A DNA stretch of 64,000 bases from Pedobacter suwonensis (GCF_900111825.1 NZ_FOJM01000010.1:124001-188000); one strand, 5' to 3'; shown: positions 54,745-63,580, counted from the first letter of the stretch. A program made the numbers and translations. Notes: generated from the letters alone by a model not told the origin.

Positions 54745-54776
54745 TAAAAGCATCTCAAAAGGGATGCTTTTTTTTG
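54745..54776 (+). terminator. Rho-independent terminator of the ArsR-OYE operon
   Basis: AAAAGCATC pairs with GATGCTTTT around a short loop, continuing into a run of T. Confidence 0.82.
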
Positions 54777-54784
54777 TTTCTGGT

Positions 54785-54810
54785 TGTGTCAGATGTTACC
54801 ATCTGACACA
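54785..54810. repeat. Palindrome with degenerate copies nearby
   Basis: TGTGTCAGATG (54785-54795) and CATCTGACACA (54800-54810) are exact reverse complements separated by TTAC. Related sequences occur near 54877-54900 and 55216-55242. Confidence 0.7.
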
Positions 54811-55429
54811 CCTCTCAAATATTAATTGTGGAGTTGCTCTCTTTCTAATTTCTTAATACCTTTTTTAGCCAGTCAAATGGTAACATCTAACTTCAAATAA
54901 AATTTTTTTTTGCTACGGAAATACTGAAGCACGGAATCTTTTTGGATAATTATGAAAGCAATACCTGTAATGCTTCGGTTGCTCCAGCCCCGCCCTTTGC
55001 TTAATCCGACTGAAAATTGGGATAACGCTGTTGGCCGGGTTTATTTAACTTCTGATAGCAGCAATGCCGTAGCCATCTAAACCCGATCGAAGCGGGATGC
55101 CAATTCCTTCCAATTGGCGAAAGCGGGAGCGGGACCACAATTGCCTAAAAGCCTCTGTTACTGCTTTCCAAATAAAATTAAACGACCAAACTTTGTCACC
55201 TCAATCAATTCTGTGAGGTCAAATGTTTACATCTGACACGTATACAATCTTTATTTCAATTCTTTCGAGAATGCACATCACTAAATGCCGTTTTTATAGA
55301 TTTAGCTTCGCTGAGCCTTCGGGTTCTCGATTCCGTTGCAGTTCACTCGAAATGACGTGACAAATAGAATTTCAATTTAAATCCCAGTCTTTTTCCATAA
55401 ATTCACGTCATCAAAAAATTGATTGTCCC
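54811..55429. other. Repeat-rich gene-free intergenic region
   Basis: No gene is supported. It contains partial copies of the palindrome at 54785, a GC-rich block near 55080-55130 (AAACCCGATCGAAGCGGGAT, then GCGAAAGCGGGAGCGGGACC) and a GC-richer stretch near 55310-55360 (TGAGCCTTCGGGTTCTCGAT). All look like dispersed intergenic elements rather than genes. Confidence 0.5.
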
Positions 55430-56320
55430 ATGTCGAACATTAAACTCATTATCGAAGAAAGACCTGCAAATATTGGCAATTTCATGGTTGGCAGACTCCT
55501 CCCTTTCCGTGAAAAACGTATGGTTGGGCCATTTTCATTTATTGATCATATGGGGCCTGCCGCAATGAGCGATCATGAAAACCTTGATGTTCCACCCCAT
55601 CCGCATATCGGTTTATCTACCCTAACTTTCTTGTTCGAAGGCGAGATTACGCACAAAGACAGTTTAGGATCGGATATTGTGATTAAGCCTGGACAGGTAA
55701 ACTGGATGACTTCCGGAAGTGGTATTGTACATTCAGAAAGAACCCCTGAATACCTTAGGCATACGGATAAAATGCTTCATGGCCTGCAGATCTGGGTAGC
55801 TTTACCAAAAGCTTTAGAACAGATGGAACCCGAATTTTTCCATGTGGAAGAGGCGGATATTCCGGGCTGGACCCAAGATGGCGTCCATTTTAAATTGATT
55901 GCCGGGGAGGCGTTTGGTTATAAATCTCCGGTACCGGTATACAGCCCTTTATATTTTTTAGAGTTAAAGAGTACTAACCGCCAGAAAGTAAATATTGGCG
56001 ACTATCTTTTCGGCGAAAGTGCCCTCTATATTTTAGAAGGCGCAATAGAAAGTGACGGACATATTTTCGAACCCCGCCAGATTCTAATTGCCAACGATGC
56101 CAGACTCTGTGAATTTACCATGCACGCAAATACCACGGTTTACATTTTCGGAGGTGAACCTTTTCCTGAAGAACGTTTTATTTACTGGAACTTTGTAGCC
56201 TCTGATAGGGAATTAATTGAAAAAGCAAAAATAAAATGGCTGGAACAAACCTTTAAACCCGTACCTGGAGAAACCGATTTTGTGCCTTTACCAGATCCCA
56301 TCCGCAATATTAAACACTAA
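55430..56320 (+). CDS. Pirin-family protein
   Basis: A 296-residue bicupin. The metal-binding residues of the first cupin are present: PHPHIGLSTLTF (two His) and SGSGIVHSERTPE (His and Glu). Bacterial pirins are iron-dependent quercetinase-like enzymes or regulators. Its stop codon overlaps that of the convergent gene at 56317 on opposite strands. Confidence 0.93.
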   Translation: MSNIKLIIEERPANIGNFMVGRLLPFREKRMVGPFSFIDHMGPAAMSDHENLDVPPHPHIGLSTLTFLFEGEITHKDSLGSDIVIKPGQVNWMTSGSGIVHSERTPEYLRHTDKMLHGLQIWVALPKALEQMEPEFFHVEEADIPGWTQDGVHFKLIAGEAFGYKSPVPVYSPLYFLELKSTNRQKVNIGDYLFGESALYILEGAIESDGHIFEPRQILIANDARLCEFTMHANTTVYIFGGEPFPEERFIYWNFVASDRELIEKAKIKWLEQTFKPVPGETDFVPLPDPIRNIKH

Positions 56321-57492
56321 TTCCTCCTAAACAGATTCATATTTACAGAAATAGCCACGCCTGTTGACGATAACCTGCTATTGCCATAACCGATATCGGT
56401 TAACGGAATTTTCATAAAAGGTTTAGCGCTAATGCTTAAATTATGATTGATTTTGTGCTGAAACTCTATACCAACATTGGCTATACCTAAATAATGCTGG
56501 TTCGCATTTTTTACTTCGAAATTTTGCGGACCCTGATAAGTGCCGTTGTACGAAAAGCTATATTTTTCTTTTAACATTAAATAACTCGATAAACCTGTAC
56601 TTACAGAAATAGAATTACGGCGGTTATCAAAAACTTTGTAATTTAAATTGATCGGGATATCCAATACGTCACAATTGGCATGGATGTTTGATGGTTTTAT
56701 GCTGAATACATAGTTTGTGTTGGGCTTGTATAAACTAAAATCCGAACCGTAAATTTTCTTTGCGTAAGATGCCCCTGTAGTAACACTCAGTTTTTTTGTT
56801 AGGATAACGGTCGCTTCTATGCCCAAGCCTCCACTTAAGCTACTTTGCCCTGATTTTTGTACGCTGGTTAAATCGGGCGCAGCCAGAATACTTAATATCA
56901 ATCGCGGTTTCTTCTTAAAAACAGGATCTTGAATTTTTGCCACCCTACCCTGAGCAGGCTCAAACACCAGGTTTTGTTGTTCAAATGCTATTGGTTCGCG
57001 CTCAGTATTTATTTTCGGTTTATAAATTACATCAACTAATTGGTTACTGTTATCACTGCCGGTTTCCATAGCTTTTAGTGAAGTGGACCGTGTTTCAGCG
57101 CCCTTTTGCACATTAATGGCTTTTTCTGTATTATGATGGCCAGCCAATAAACTTCCTTGTCCATTTCCGGCAGAACCATTTTCATCTGCTGGCTTTTTAA
57201 TCAGCTCTTCTTTATCATTTAAAGGCTTACCGGCATTATTGTTTTTTTCTATCTTGGTTTTAACCTGTCTGTTTTTGGCCTGATCAGCATCGGGTTTAAC
57301 CAACAAATACACCACCAGCAACATGGCAGCTATCCCGGCTACGGCAGTTAGCCATATTATCGGTACTGTTCTCCTTTTTGGTGATGGATGCAACCTTTCC
57401 TCCAGATTATCCCAATCTAAATCATTAAAAGGAAGGTCGGGATTTTCCAATCCATCCTTAAATAATTTATCTATATCTTTTCCCTCTTTCAT
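56317..57492 (-). CDS. Anti-sigma-like protein with C-terminal beta-barrel-type domain
   Basis: A 391-residue protein. A short cytoplasmic N-terminal region (LDWDNLEERL near 25-34) is followed by one membrane helix (about 45-66) and a charged linker of about 130 residues. A C-terminal domain of about 195 residues reads like an outer-membrane beta-barrel (alternating strands, for example KLSVTTGASYAKK and NLSISAKPFMKIPL). It follows the sigma gene directly with a 4-base overlap, as anti-sigma factors do. A barrel-like domain behind an inner-membrane anchor is odd. Confidence 0.75.
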   Translation of the reverse strand: MKEGKDIDKLFKDGLENPDLPFNDLDWDNLEERLHPSPKRRTVPIIWLTAVAGIAAMLLVVYLLVKPDADQAKNRQVKTKIEKNNNAGKPLNDKEELIKKPADENGSAGNGQGSLLAGHHNTEKAINVQKGAETRSTSLKAMETGSDNSNQLVDVIYKPKINTEREPIAFEQQNLVFEPAQGRVAKIQDPVFKKKPRLILSILAAPDLTSVQKSGQSSLSGGLGIEATVILTKKLSVTTGASYAKKIYGSDFSLYKPNTNYVFSIKPSNIHANCDVLDIPINLNYKVFDNRRNSISVSTGLSSYLMLKEKYSFSYNGTYQGPQNFEVKNANQHYLGIANVGIEFQHKINHNLSISAKPFMKIPLTDIGYGNSRLSSTGVAISVNMNLFRRN

Positions 57493-58151
57493 TGCATATT
57501 TGTATTTAACCTTACCTGTAAAAGGTTCCTGTCTACCTCCGAACTTCTCACTTGGTAAGTGTTCGTCTCCGTAGCTTTTAACATTTCCTGTAGTTTTTGC
57601 CTTGCCTTAAACAGGTTAGATTTTGATGTACCTACCGATATTCCCAACATTTCGGCAATTTCTTCATGCGTATAGCCGTCTATAGCAAAGAGGTTAAATA
57701 CGGTACGGTAGCCTGGACTCAGTTCTTGCACCAGCGCCAATAAATCCTGATATGCCAGCTTATCATATATAGAACTTACCTCCGCTACATATTCATGATC
57801 GGTAACATCTAAGTGATCTGCAAATTTAAGATTGGCACGATAGTAATCGATAGCAGTATTGGTTATAATGCGCCCAAGCCAGGGCAAAAAAGCTTTGGTA
57901 GGTTCGTATTTGGCAATGTTCTTAAACGCTTTAAAAAAACCATCGTTCAAAATTCCCACAGCATCTAACCGATCATTTGCATAACGCAAACAGATACCCA
58001 TAGCAAAGCTGTAGAAATGTTGATATAGCGCTTTCTGACTATCTCTTTCATTTCTAATGCAGCCTTGAATATACTTTTGTATAAGAATATCTTCTTTGTC
58101 GCGCTTAGCGGTCACAATTCTCCTTTCAAAACACATTACGATCAGGAGCAA
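57489..58151 (-). CDS. ECF RNA polymerase sigma factor
   Basis: A 220-residue sigma-70 family protein. Region 2 contains GILNDGFFKAFKNIAKYEP and WLGRIITNTAIDYYR; region 4 contains YTHEEIAEMLGISVGTSKSNLFKARQKL. The Met six residues in (codon near 58134-58136) is an alternative start. The four-base overlap with the next gene indicates co-translation with its membrane-anchored partner. The divergent lipoprotein at 58306 is a possible target. Confidence 0.9.
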   Translation of the reverse strand: MLLIVMCFERRIVTAKRDKEDILIQKYIQGCIRNERDSQKALYQHFYSFAMGICLRYANDRLDAVGILNDGFFKAFKNIAKYEPTKAFLPWLGRIITNTAIDYYRANLKFADHLDVTDHEYVAEVSSIYDKLAYQDLLALVQELSPGYRTVFNLFAIDGYTHEEIAEMLGISVGTSKSNLFKARQKLQEMLKATETNTYQVRSSEVDRNLLQVRLNTNMQ

Positions 58152-58305
58152 CGAAAGGTTGCTTCAAAATCAATCCTTTTTTTAAATATCTGTTATTATT
58201 CATTTTGGCTTAAAAACCTTCGTTATGGAAGCAACCATTTAAAACCTGTGGGCGTAATAGCGGCATATCAATTTTTATTAAAGTTAAAACTTAAAACAAA
58301 ATCTT

Positions 58306-59175
58306 ATGCTAATCTACTTAAAAAGAAATCTATTGGCTGTACTTTGTATAGCTGTAGTACTTACTGCCTGCAAAAAAAGCAATTCAGATGAGCCAACAAC
58401 TCCGCCAAACAATAACAATAAAGGAATCCAATTGGCAAGCGATGCCAAATTCGGCACTGTATTAACGAATAAAGACGGTAAAACCTTATATTTTTTTGCT
58501 AATGATGCCGCAGGAGTACCTACTTGTACAAATGGTTGTGAAACCAACTGGCCACTTTATTACAGTGCCGATGCCAGTACAGATTTAAACCTGAATAAGG
58601 CAGAAGTAGGTGAGGTTACCCGTACAGATGGGCGTAAACAAAGTACTTACCGTGGTTACCCACTTTATTATTTTTCCGGCGATGCTGCTAAAGGAGACAT
58701 TAAAGGCGACGGCGTTGGCGGGATCTGGTTTGTGGCAAAACCTGATTATTCGTTGATGTTGGCCAATGCACAACTGGTAGGGGCTGATACCAAAACCTAT
58801 ACAAGTACTTATGTGGAGGGAACTGGACTCACCAAATACCTTACTGATGCATTTGGCAGAACACTTTACGCCTTTGCTCCCGATAAAAACGGATTAAATA
58901 CTTATACAAAAGGCACAACACAAGAAGGAATCTGGCCGGTTTACACTTCTGAAATACAGAATGTTCCATCTGTAATGGCAAAAACAGACCTGGGTGTAAT
59001 CACAGTAGCCAGCGTGAATAAAAAACAACTTACCTACAAAGGATGGCCATTGTATTATTTTGCATCCGATACCAAAAGAGGCGATAATAAAGGAATTACT
59101 GTCCCGGGATCGGCAGCTCCGGGATCAGTTTGGCCTTATGTTTCAACCACAACCTCGGTTGCTCCGGCACAATAA
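58306..59175 (+). CDS. Lipoprotein_15 secreted-repeat lipoprotein
   Basis: A 289-residue lipoprotein with lipobox VVLTAC near residue 21. The mature protein has two to four repeats of a roughly 45-residue unit (LTNKDGKTLYFFANDAAG, CTNGCETNWPLYY, GYPLYYFSGDAAKGD, then again from DAFGRTLYAFAPDKNG), which is the PF03640 family. It contains the typical Cys-x-x-x-Cys in the first repeat, while the second lacks it. Function unknown; family members occur on the cell surface. It is divergent from the sigma factor at 57489. Confidence 0.88.
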   Translation: MLIYLKRNLLAVLCIAVVLTACKKSNSDEPTTPPNNNNKGIQLASDAKFGTVLTNKDGKTLYFFANDAAGVPTCTNGCETNWPLYYSADASTDLNLNKAEVGEVTRTDGRKQSTYRGYPLYYFSGDAAKGDIKGDGVGGIWFVAKPDYSLMLANAQLVGADTKTYTSTYVEGTGLTKYLTDAFGRTLYAFAPDKNGLNTYTKGTTQEGIWPVYTSEIQNVPSVMAKTDLGVITVASVNKKQLTYKGWPLYYFASDTKRGDNKGITVPGSAAPGSVWPYVSTTTSVAPAQ

Positions 59176-59197
59176 AATATTTGGGGTTGGGCAAATA

Positions 59198-59232
59198 GAA
59201 TGGTCGGCTGTGTTTTTACAGCCGGCCTTTTA
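59198..59232. terminator. Terminator between convergent genes
   Basis: GGTCGGCTGT pairs with ACAGCCGGCC around GTTTTTAC, with flanking T on the plus side. It overlaps the 3' end of the HIT gene and can serve the lipoprotein gene. Confidence 0.7.
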
Positions 59233-59628
59233 TACCTCTAGTAAGGCTTGTTTAATTTTTTCAGCTGCGTCAGCCAATTCCTCATTGCTTGGCTTTAACT
59301 TTTCTTTGCTGAAATTCATATCGCTTACATTATTCATCGGGATTAAATGAATATGTGCGTGCGGCACTTCCAATCCGATGACCGAAACGCCTACTTTTTT
59401 GCATGGAAAAGCTATTTTTACACCTTTTGCTACAATTTTAGCAAACATCCACAAGCCAACATACAAGTCTTCCTCCATATCGAAGAGGTAGTCTACTTCA
59501 ATTTTTGGGATAACCAGCACATGGCCAGCAGTTAATGGCGAAACATCTAAAAATGCTAAATATTCTACAGTTTCAGCAACAACATGAGCAGGAATTTCGC
59601 CTGCAACGATTTTAGAGAAGATAGTCAT
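59230..59628 (-). CDS. HIT-family nucleotide hydrolase/transferase
   Basis: A 132-residue protein with the histidine triad HAHIHLIP near residues 96-103 and the substrate loop AFLDVSPLTAGHVLVIPK near 26-43. HINT-type members hydrolyse AMP-conjugates such as AMP-Lys. It is on the same strand as greA, 91 bases downstream, an arrangement often seen in Bacteroidota. Confidence 0.95.
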   Translation of the reverse strand: MTIFSKIVAGEIPAHVVAETVEYLAFLDVSPLTAGHVLVIPKIEVDYLFDMEEDLYVGLWMFAKIVAKGVKIAFPCKKVGVSVIGLEVPHAHIHLIPMNNVSDMNFSKEKLKPSNEELADAAEKIKQALLEV

Positions 59629-59676
59629 AACGTGGAAGGTTAAAAGGTGGAAAGAGCTGGGCGGTTAAGGTAAGTG

Positions 59677-59709
59677 TTTGGCGGTAAGCGACTAACGCTT
59701 ATCGCCAAA
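59677..59709. repeat. Strong hairpin between greA and HIT
   Basis: TTTGGCGGTAAGCG (59677-59690) pairs with CGCTTATCGCCAAA (59696-59709) over 14 positions with one G-T pair and a 5-base loop. On the minus strand it lies between greA and the HIT gene and could attenuate HIT transcription. Confidence 0.6.
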
Positions 59710-59719
59710 TGTTATCCGC

Positions 59720-60193
59720 TTATCTGGATATCTCTAAAACTTCAAATTGCATTTTGCCTGCAGGCACTTCGATTTCAGCAAGTTCTCCTACCGATTTTCC
59801 CAATAAGCCCTGTGCAATGGGCGATTTCACCGAAATCTTTCCGGTTTTTAAATCGGCCTCACTCTCTGCCACCAATTGGTAGGTCATGGTTGCCCCATTT
59901 TTAACATTTTTTATTTTTACAATAGATAATGCCAGTACCTTCGATAAGTCCAAACGCGACTCATCGATCAAACGTGCATTTGCCAATGTATTCTGTAATT
60001 TAGCTATTTTAGCTTCGTGCAGCCCCTGCGCTTCTTTTGCGGCATCGTATTCTGCATTCTCCGATAAATCACCTTTATCCCTTGCTTCTGCAATTGCTTT
60101 AGATATTAGCTGACGACCGGTGGTAGTTAAATAATGAACTTCCTCTTTTAATTTATCTAACCCTTCTTGGGTGTAGTAGGTTACCTCTGTCAT
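59720..60193 (-). CDS. greA: Transcription elongation factor GreA
   Basis: A 157-residue protein that rescues backtracked RNA polymerase by stimulating transcript cleavage. The N-terminal coiled coil contains LSENAEYDAAKEAQGLHEA with the two conserved acidic residues of the tip (Asp and Glu in GDLSENAEY). The C-terminal domain contains ISVKSPIAQGLLGKSVGE. I start at the Met before TEVTYYTQEG; seven extra residues upstream are not needed. A 9-bp inverted repeat lies about 40 bases upstream of this start. Confidence 0.95.
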   Translation of the reverse strand: MTEVTYYTQEGLDKLKEEVHYLTTTGRQLISKAIAEARDKGDLSENAEYDAAKEAQGLHEAKIAKLQNTLANARLIDESRLDLSKVLALSIVKIKNVKNGATMTYQLVAESEADLKTGKISVKSPIAQGLLGKSVGELAEIEVPAGKMQFEVLEISR

Positions 60194-60231
60194 TGCTCTA
60201 TTAATTTTGTTCAAACGCTATAAAAAACAAA

Positions 60232-60265
60232 CAAGACTATATAGTTGGTTTGCTACATAGTCTTG
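60232..60265. repeat. 9-bp inverted repeat upstream of greA
   Basis: CAAGACTAT (60232-60240) and ATAGTCTTG (60257-60265) are exact reverse complements with a 16-base loop. It may be an operator or a leader hairpin. Confidence 0.45.
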
Positions 60266-60467
60266 CTTCAATTATAACGAAGATAAAATGTGGAAATTAC
60301 AAAAGCAAATAAAAGATTAAGATTTAACGTAATTTTAGCTTTCACCATCTTTTTTTACGCCAAACTGTTTTCATCGCGAGATTAATCAATCATTTACATA
60401 ACATTCAATCGCACAGGTATTCAAAATTCAATCATTAATTTTAATTTAGCTTAAATTATTCTTAAAA

Positions 60468-62348
60468 ATGAAAAAGTTATTTTCTATTGCCCTGCTCGTT
60501 TGCCTGGGTGGCTATACAGTTTCTGCACAGGAACTTTACATGCCCCGGAATATTAAAGCAGCCTATGCTAAAGGTACACGTGCCATGAACGGGAAACCCG
60601 GGCCAAATTATTGGCAAAATCATGGCAAATACAATATGGATATCCAGGTAGATGCCGAAACCAAAGTAGTTAGCGGTAAAGAAGAAATTTTATACAGCAA
60701 CAACAGTTCAGACACCTTAAAAAACCTGGCCGTACGCTTTGTAAATAACCTGCATAAACCCACCGCACCAAGAAGTGGTGCAGTTAGCGAAGATTTTTTG
60801 AGTACAGGTTTAAATATCAAGGCCTTTTGGGTAGATGGTCAGAAATATAAGGTGGACAGCAAAAACTGGGGAACAGTTGGGAATGTTACGTTAAAAAACC
60901 CTTTATTGCCAAAATCTAAAATCACCGTTAAAATTGAATGGGATTACCCCTTATCAAAAGAAAGCGGAAGGGAAGGACAGATTGATCCAAATTCTTTTTT
61001 TGTGGCTTATAGCTACCCCCGTATATCGGTCTACGATGATTATAACGGATGGGACCGCATTCCACACACTGACAGGGCCGAATTCTATAATGACTTTAAC
61101 GATTATGAATTCTCAATCAAAGCCCCTAAAAACTATGTGGTTTATGCAACCGGAGATTTCCTCAACCCCGATGAAGTTTTACAACCGGAGATTTCTGCAC
61201 GTTTAAAAAAATCATATAATGGTGATGAAGTGATCCATATCGCCACCGAGCAGGAAATGAAAGATGGTAAGGTAACACAACAAAAAGACTGGAATACCTG
61301 GAAGTTTGCGGTAAACCACATTACCGATGTTACTTTTGCCTTGAGTAATCACTATGTTTGGGATGGTGCGAGCGTAATAGTGGATAAAAAGACCAATCGG
61401 CGTGCCAGTGCCCAGGCAGCTTACAACCCAGCTACAGGAACAGATTTTGTCAACTCGGTTAAATACAACCTCAATGCTTTGGATTGGTTTTCCAACAACT
61501 GGCCGGGAATCCCTTACCCTTATGTAAAAACCATTGCTTTTCAAGGTTTTGCAGACATGGAATATCCAATGATGGTGAACGATTCTCAATTTGGCGATCC
61601 GGTATTTGCACAATTGGTTCAGGACCATGAAGTTGCCCACACCTACTTCCCTTTTTACATGGGCATTAACGAAACCCGTTATGCCTATATGGATGAAGGA
61701 TGGGCCACCACATTCGAATATTTAATCGGCATTGCCGAGCATGGCAAACAGGCGGCAGACGATTTTTACAGGAAATTTAGGGTAAATAACTATATTAATG
61801 ATAAATCGGCAGAAGAAGACCAACCCATTATTTCGATGTCTGATCAGGTTTCGGGCGCAGGTTATGGAAACAACTCTTACGGGAAAGCTTCATTATCTTA
61901 TCTGGCACTTAAAGATATGCTGGGAGATGATTTATTTAAAAAAGCACTGCACACCTATATGAGCAACTGGAACGGCAAACATCCTATTCCATGGGATTAT
62001 TTCAATTCCATGAATGCAGGTTCAGGACAGAATCTAAACTGGTTTTTCCAAAACTGGTTCTTCACCAACAACTACCTTGATTTAGCCATAAGCAAAGTAA
62101 CAACAGCAAAAGGAAAATCAACTGTGACCATTAAAAATGTGGGCGGATTTGCCATTCCGTTTGATATGGTGATAACCTATATCGATGGGCAAACCGAGAC
62201 TATACACAAAAGTCCGTCAGTTTGGAAAGCCAATCAAAAAGAGCTGAACATCGCGCTGAATACGGCTAAAAAAGTAAAATCGGTTGCATTGGATAACGGA
62301 ATTTTTATGGATGCAACACCGAAAGATAATGTTTGGTCAGGACAATAG
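60468..62348 (+). CDS. M1-family zinc metallopeptidase
   Basis: A 626-residue aminopeptidase with signal peptide (MKKLFSIALLVCLGGYTVSA). The zinc site is HEVAH followed 18 residues later by the Glu of MDEGWATTFEY, the standard M1 gluzincin pattern. No GAMEN motif is obvious, but QGFADMEYPMM occupies the place. Likely periplasmic peptide degradation. It may be followed by the hairpin at 62362. Confidence 0.92.
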   Translation: MKKLFSIALLVCLGGYTVSAQELYMPRNIKAAYAKGTRAMNGKPGPNYWQNHGKYNMDIQVDAETKVVSGKEEILYSNNSSDTLKNLAVRFVNNLHKPTAPRSGAVSEDFLSTGLNIKAFWVDGQKYKVDSKNWGTVGNVTLKNPLLPKSKITVKIEWDYPLSKESGREGQIDPNSFFVAYSYPRISVYDDYNGWDRIPHTDRAEFYNDFNDYEFSIKAPKNYVVYATGDFLNPDEVLQPEISARLKKSYNGDEVIHIATEQEMKDGKVTQQKDWNTWKFAVNHITDVTFALSNHYVWDGASVIVDKKTNRRASAQAAYNPATGTDFVNSVKYNLNALDWFSNNWPGIPYPYVKTIAFQGFADMEYPMMVNDSQFGDPVFAQLVQDHEVAHTYFPFYMGINETRYAYMDEGWATTFEYLIGIAEHGKQAADDFYRKFRVNNYINDKSAEEDQPIISMSDQVSGAGYGNNSYGKASLSYLALKDMLGDDLFKKALHTYMSNWNGKHPIPWDYFNSMNAGSGQNLNWFFQNWFFTNNYLDLAISKVTTAKGKSTVTIKNVGGFAIPFDMVITYIDGQTETIHKSPSVWKANQKELNIALNTAKKVKSVALDNGIFMDATPKDNVWSGQ

Positions 62349-62361
62349 TTGACGGTATTCG

Positions 62362-62397
62362 GTTTTCAGTTGGCAGTATGAACCGCCAACTGAAAAC
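62362..62397. repeat. Perfect 13-bp hairpin related to the tRNA spacers
   Basis: GTTTTCAGTTGGC (62362-62374) pairs exactly with GCCAACTGAAAAC (62385-62397). The arm TCAGTTGGCAGT is also present in both tRNA spacers (for example near 1050-1062), together with GAAAACT. It is thus a dispersed intergenic element, and may act as a terminator for the peptidase gene. Confidence 0.7.
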
Positions 62398-62425
62398 TAT
62401 TAATGGGGACTGAAAACTTTATTGT

Positions 62426-62470
62426 CCGCGTTTGCAACGCGGATTACAGAACCCCGCATTTGTAATGCGG
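62426..62470. repeat. Pair of REP-like hairpins with compensatory differences
   Basis: CCGCGTTTGCAACGCGG (62426-62442) and CCGCATTTGTAATGCGG (62454-62470) are two 7-bp-stem hairpins in tandem. They differ by G-C to A-T changes on both arms, so the stems are kept. Such pairs are known as REP/BIME elements that RAYT transposases mobilise. Confidence 0.65.
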
Positions 62471-62545
62471 TTAACTGAAATTTTTAACGATTGACTCGTC
62501 ATTCTCTCCCAGTTTTTGTGATAACTGCAAATTGAAAACTGCAAA

Positions 62546-63040
62546 CTAATAACTGATAACCAGCTGATGTTTAACTGGAAAATTTAAAGAATTGGCTATA
62601 AAACACATTTTATTGGCTTCTTGGTGTAGCGATTCTGCTAGTTCATAAGTCGCCTGATCAGCAATTAAGATTTGAGGATGCAGGATAACTTCTTTAAAAC
62701 GGCCGCTTCCATCAGCCGATTCTTCCATTGTACCTACTGCTTCATCTTTATAATCAATAACCACAATTCCATTTTTGGAGCATAAATGTAAATACCAGAG
62801 CATGTGGCAGCTGGAAATTGAAGCCAAAAGCAAATCCTCAGGGTTGTACTTAGATTTATCGCCTAAAAAAACAGAATCAGAAGAGCCTGCAATATCGGCT
62901 TTACCTTTTACTGAAATTACATAATCTCTGTCGTACGAGCGGTAATCCATTGTACCTGATCCTTTGTTGCCCGTCCAGGTAACGGTGGTCGAATATAGAT
63001 GATCTTTCGGCATAATAAAATGGTTAGATTGTACTGCCAA
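62546..63040 (-). CDS. OsmC-family peroxiredoxin-like protein
   Basis: A 164-residue protein of the OsmC/Ohr fold. The first Cys lies in ASISSCHMLWYLHLC and the second in ANKMCFIAN. With Arg/Glu, these form the thiol-peroxidase site. The length matches the family. Start at the Met before AVQSNH; the later Met before PKDHLYS is also possible. Confidence 0.9.
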   Translation of the reverse strand: MAVQSNHFIMPKDHLYSTTVTWTGNKGSGTMDYRSYDRDYVISVKGKADIAGSSDSVFLGDKSKYNPEDLLLASISSCHMLWYLHLCSKNGIVVIDYKDEAVGTMEESADGSGRFKEVILHPQILIADQATYELAESLHQEANKMCFIANSLNFPVKHQLVISY

Positions 63041-63087
63041 TTTAAGAAAATAAAATGGAGATTTATCTATTTTTCGCTTCTACTTTC

Positions 63088-63120
63088 AGACCTATGAGGT
63101 TTTAAAAACTTCATAGGTCT
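63088..63120. repeat. 33-base palindrome
   Basis: AGACCTATGAGGTTTT and AAAACTTCATAGGTCT are reverse complements apart from one mismatch, with a single-base centre. It lies in the gap between the OsmC gene and the small frame at 63120, and could be a bidirectional terminator or a REP-like element. Confidence 0.6.
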
Positions 63121-63215
63121 CACCGAATATAATGCCCTTTTGAATTTAAAAACGATTTGAGCAATTCATAGTTTCTTTCATCAGCGTCGATATTAATATG
63201 CTTGTCAGTTTCCAT
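63120..63215 (-). CDS. Possible 31-residue peptide
   Basis: ATG to TGA, 31 codons, with protein-like composition (start METDKHINIDADERNYELLK, then FLNSKGHYIR). The palindrome at 63088 follows its stop codon on this strand, as a terminator would. At this length it may be chance, or the tail of a decayed gene. Confidence 0.25.
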   Translation of the reverse strand: METDKHINIDADERNYELLKSFLNSKGHYIR

Positions 63216-63421
63216 ATAACAACATTCAAAACAGATATTAAACGCAGAAATTATTTCTCTTTTCTTATTTTAAAATATAATCGCATCCCTGTAAATAGGC
63301 GCACAAAGCCACGAAGGGAAATTCAAGATATCAGTTTCTAGAATACTGATCATTATAAATGCATCTGCATCATTACGCTGAAATAAACTTATTTTTTGTG
63401 AAGAATTATTTAATTTCTTAT
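63216..63421. other. Intergenic stretch with a dispersed-repeat fragment
   Basis: AT-rich, no gene supported. GCGCACAAAGCCACGAAGGG near 63299-63318 resembles a common intergenic repeat of Bacteroidota. Confidence 0.35.
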
Positions 63422-63574
63422 CTAAATCGATATACGCTGATCATGCCAGGGTATTTCCCCAGTATTCCTATTCGTTTCCGAATAATAGGCCTCTTGCTGA
63501 AAAGAATAGGTTTCAACATATTCAAAATCGAAGCTTTTAATATATTCTTTTGATTGAATAGCTTGATTTGCCAT
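63422..63574 (-). CDS. Putative 50-residue protein after the dehydrogenase gene
   Basis: ATG (complement 63572-63574) to TAG, 50 codons. The start is MANQAIQSKEYIKSFDF and the end GEIPWHDQRISI. It begins six bases after the stop of the 2-hydroxyacid dehydrogenase on the same strand, an operon-like spacing. The acidic, aromatic-rich composition is protein-like. No family is recognised. Confidence 0.4.
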   Translation of the reverse strand: MANQAIQSKEYIKSFDFEYVETYSFQQEAYYSETNRNTGEIPWHDQRISI

Positions 63575-63580
63575 AAAGCA

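Noticed and set aside
54313..54753. Long antisense frame opposite the OYE gene
   Set aside because: It is a shadow of the strongly supported OYE frame and shows no motif of its own.
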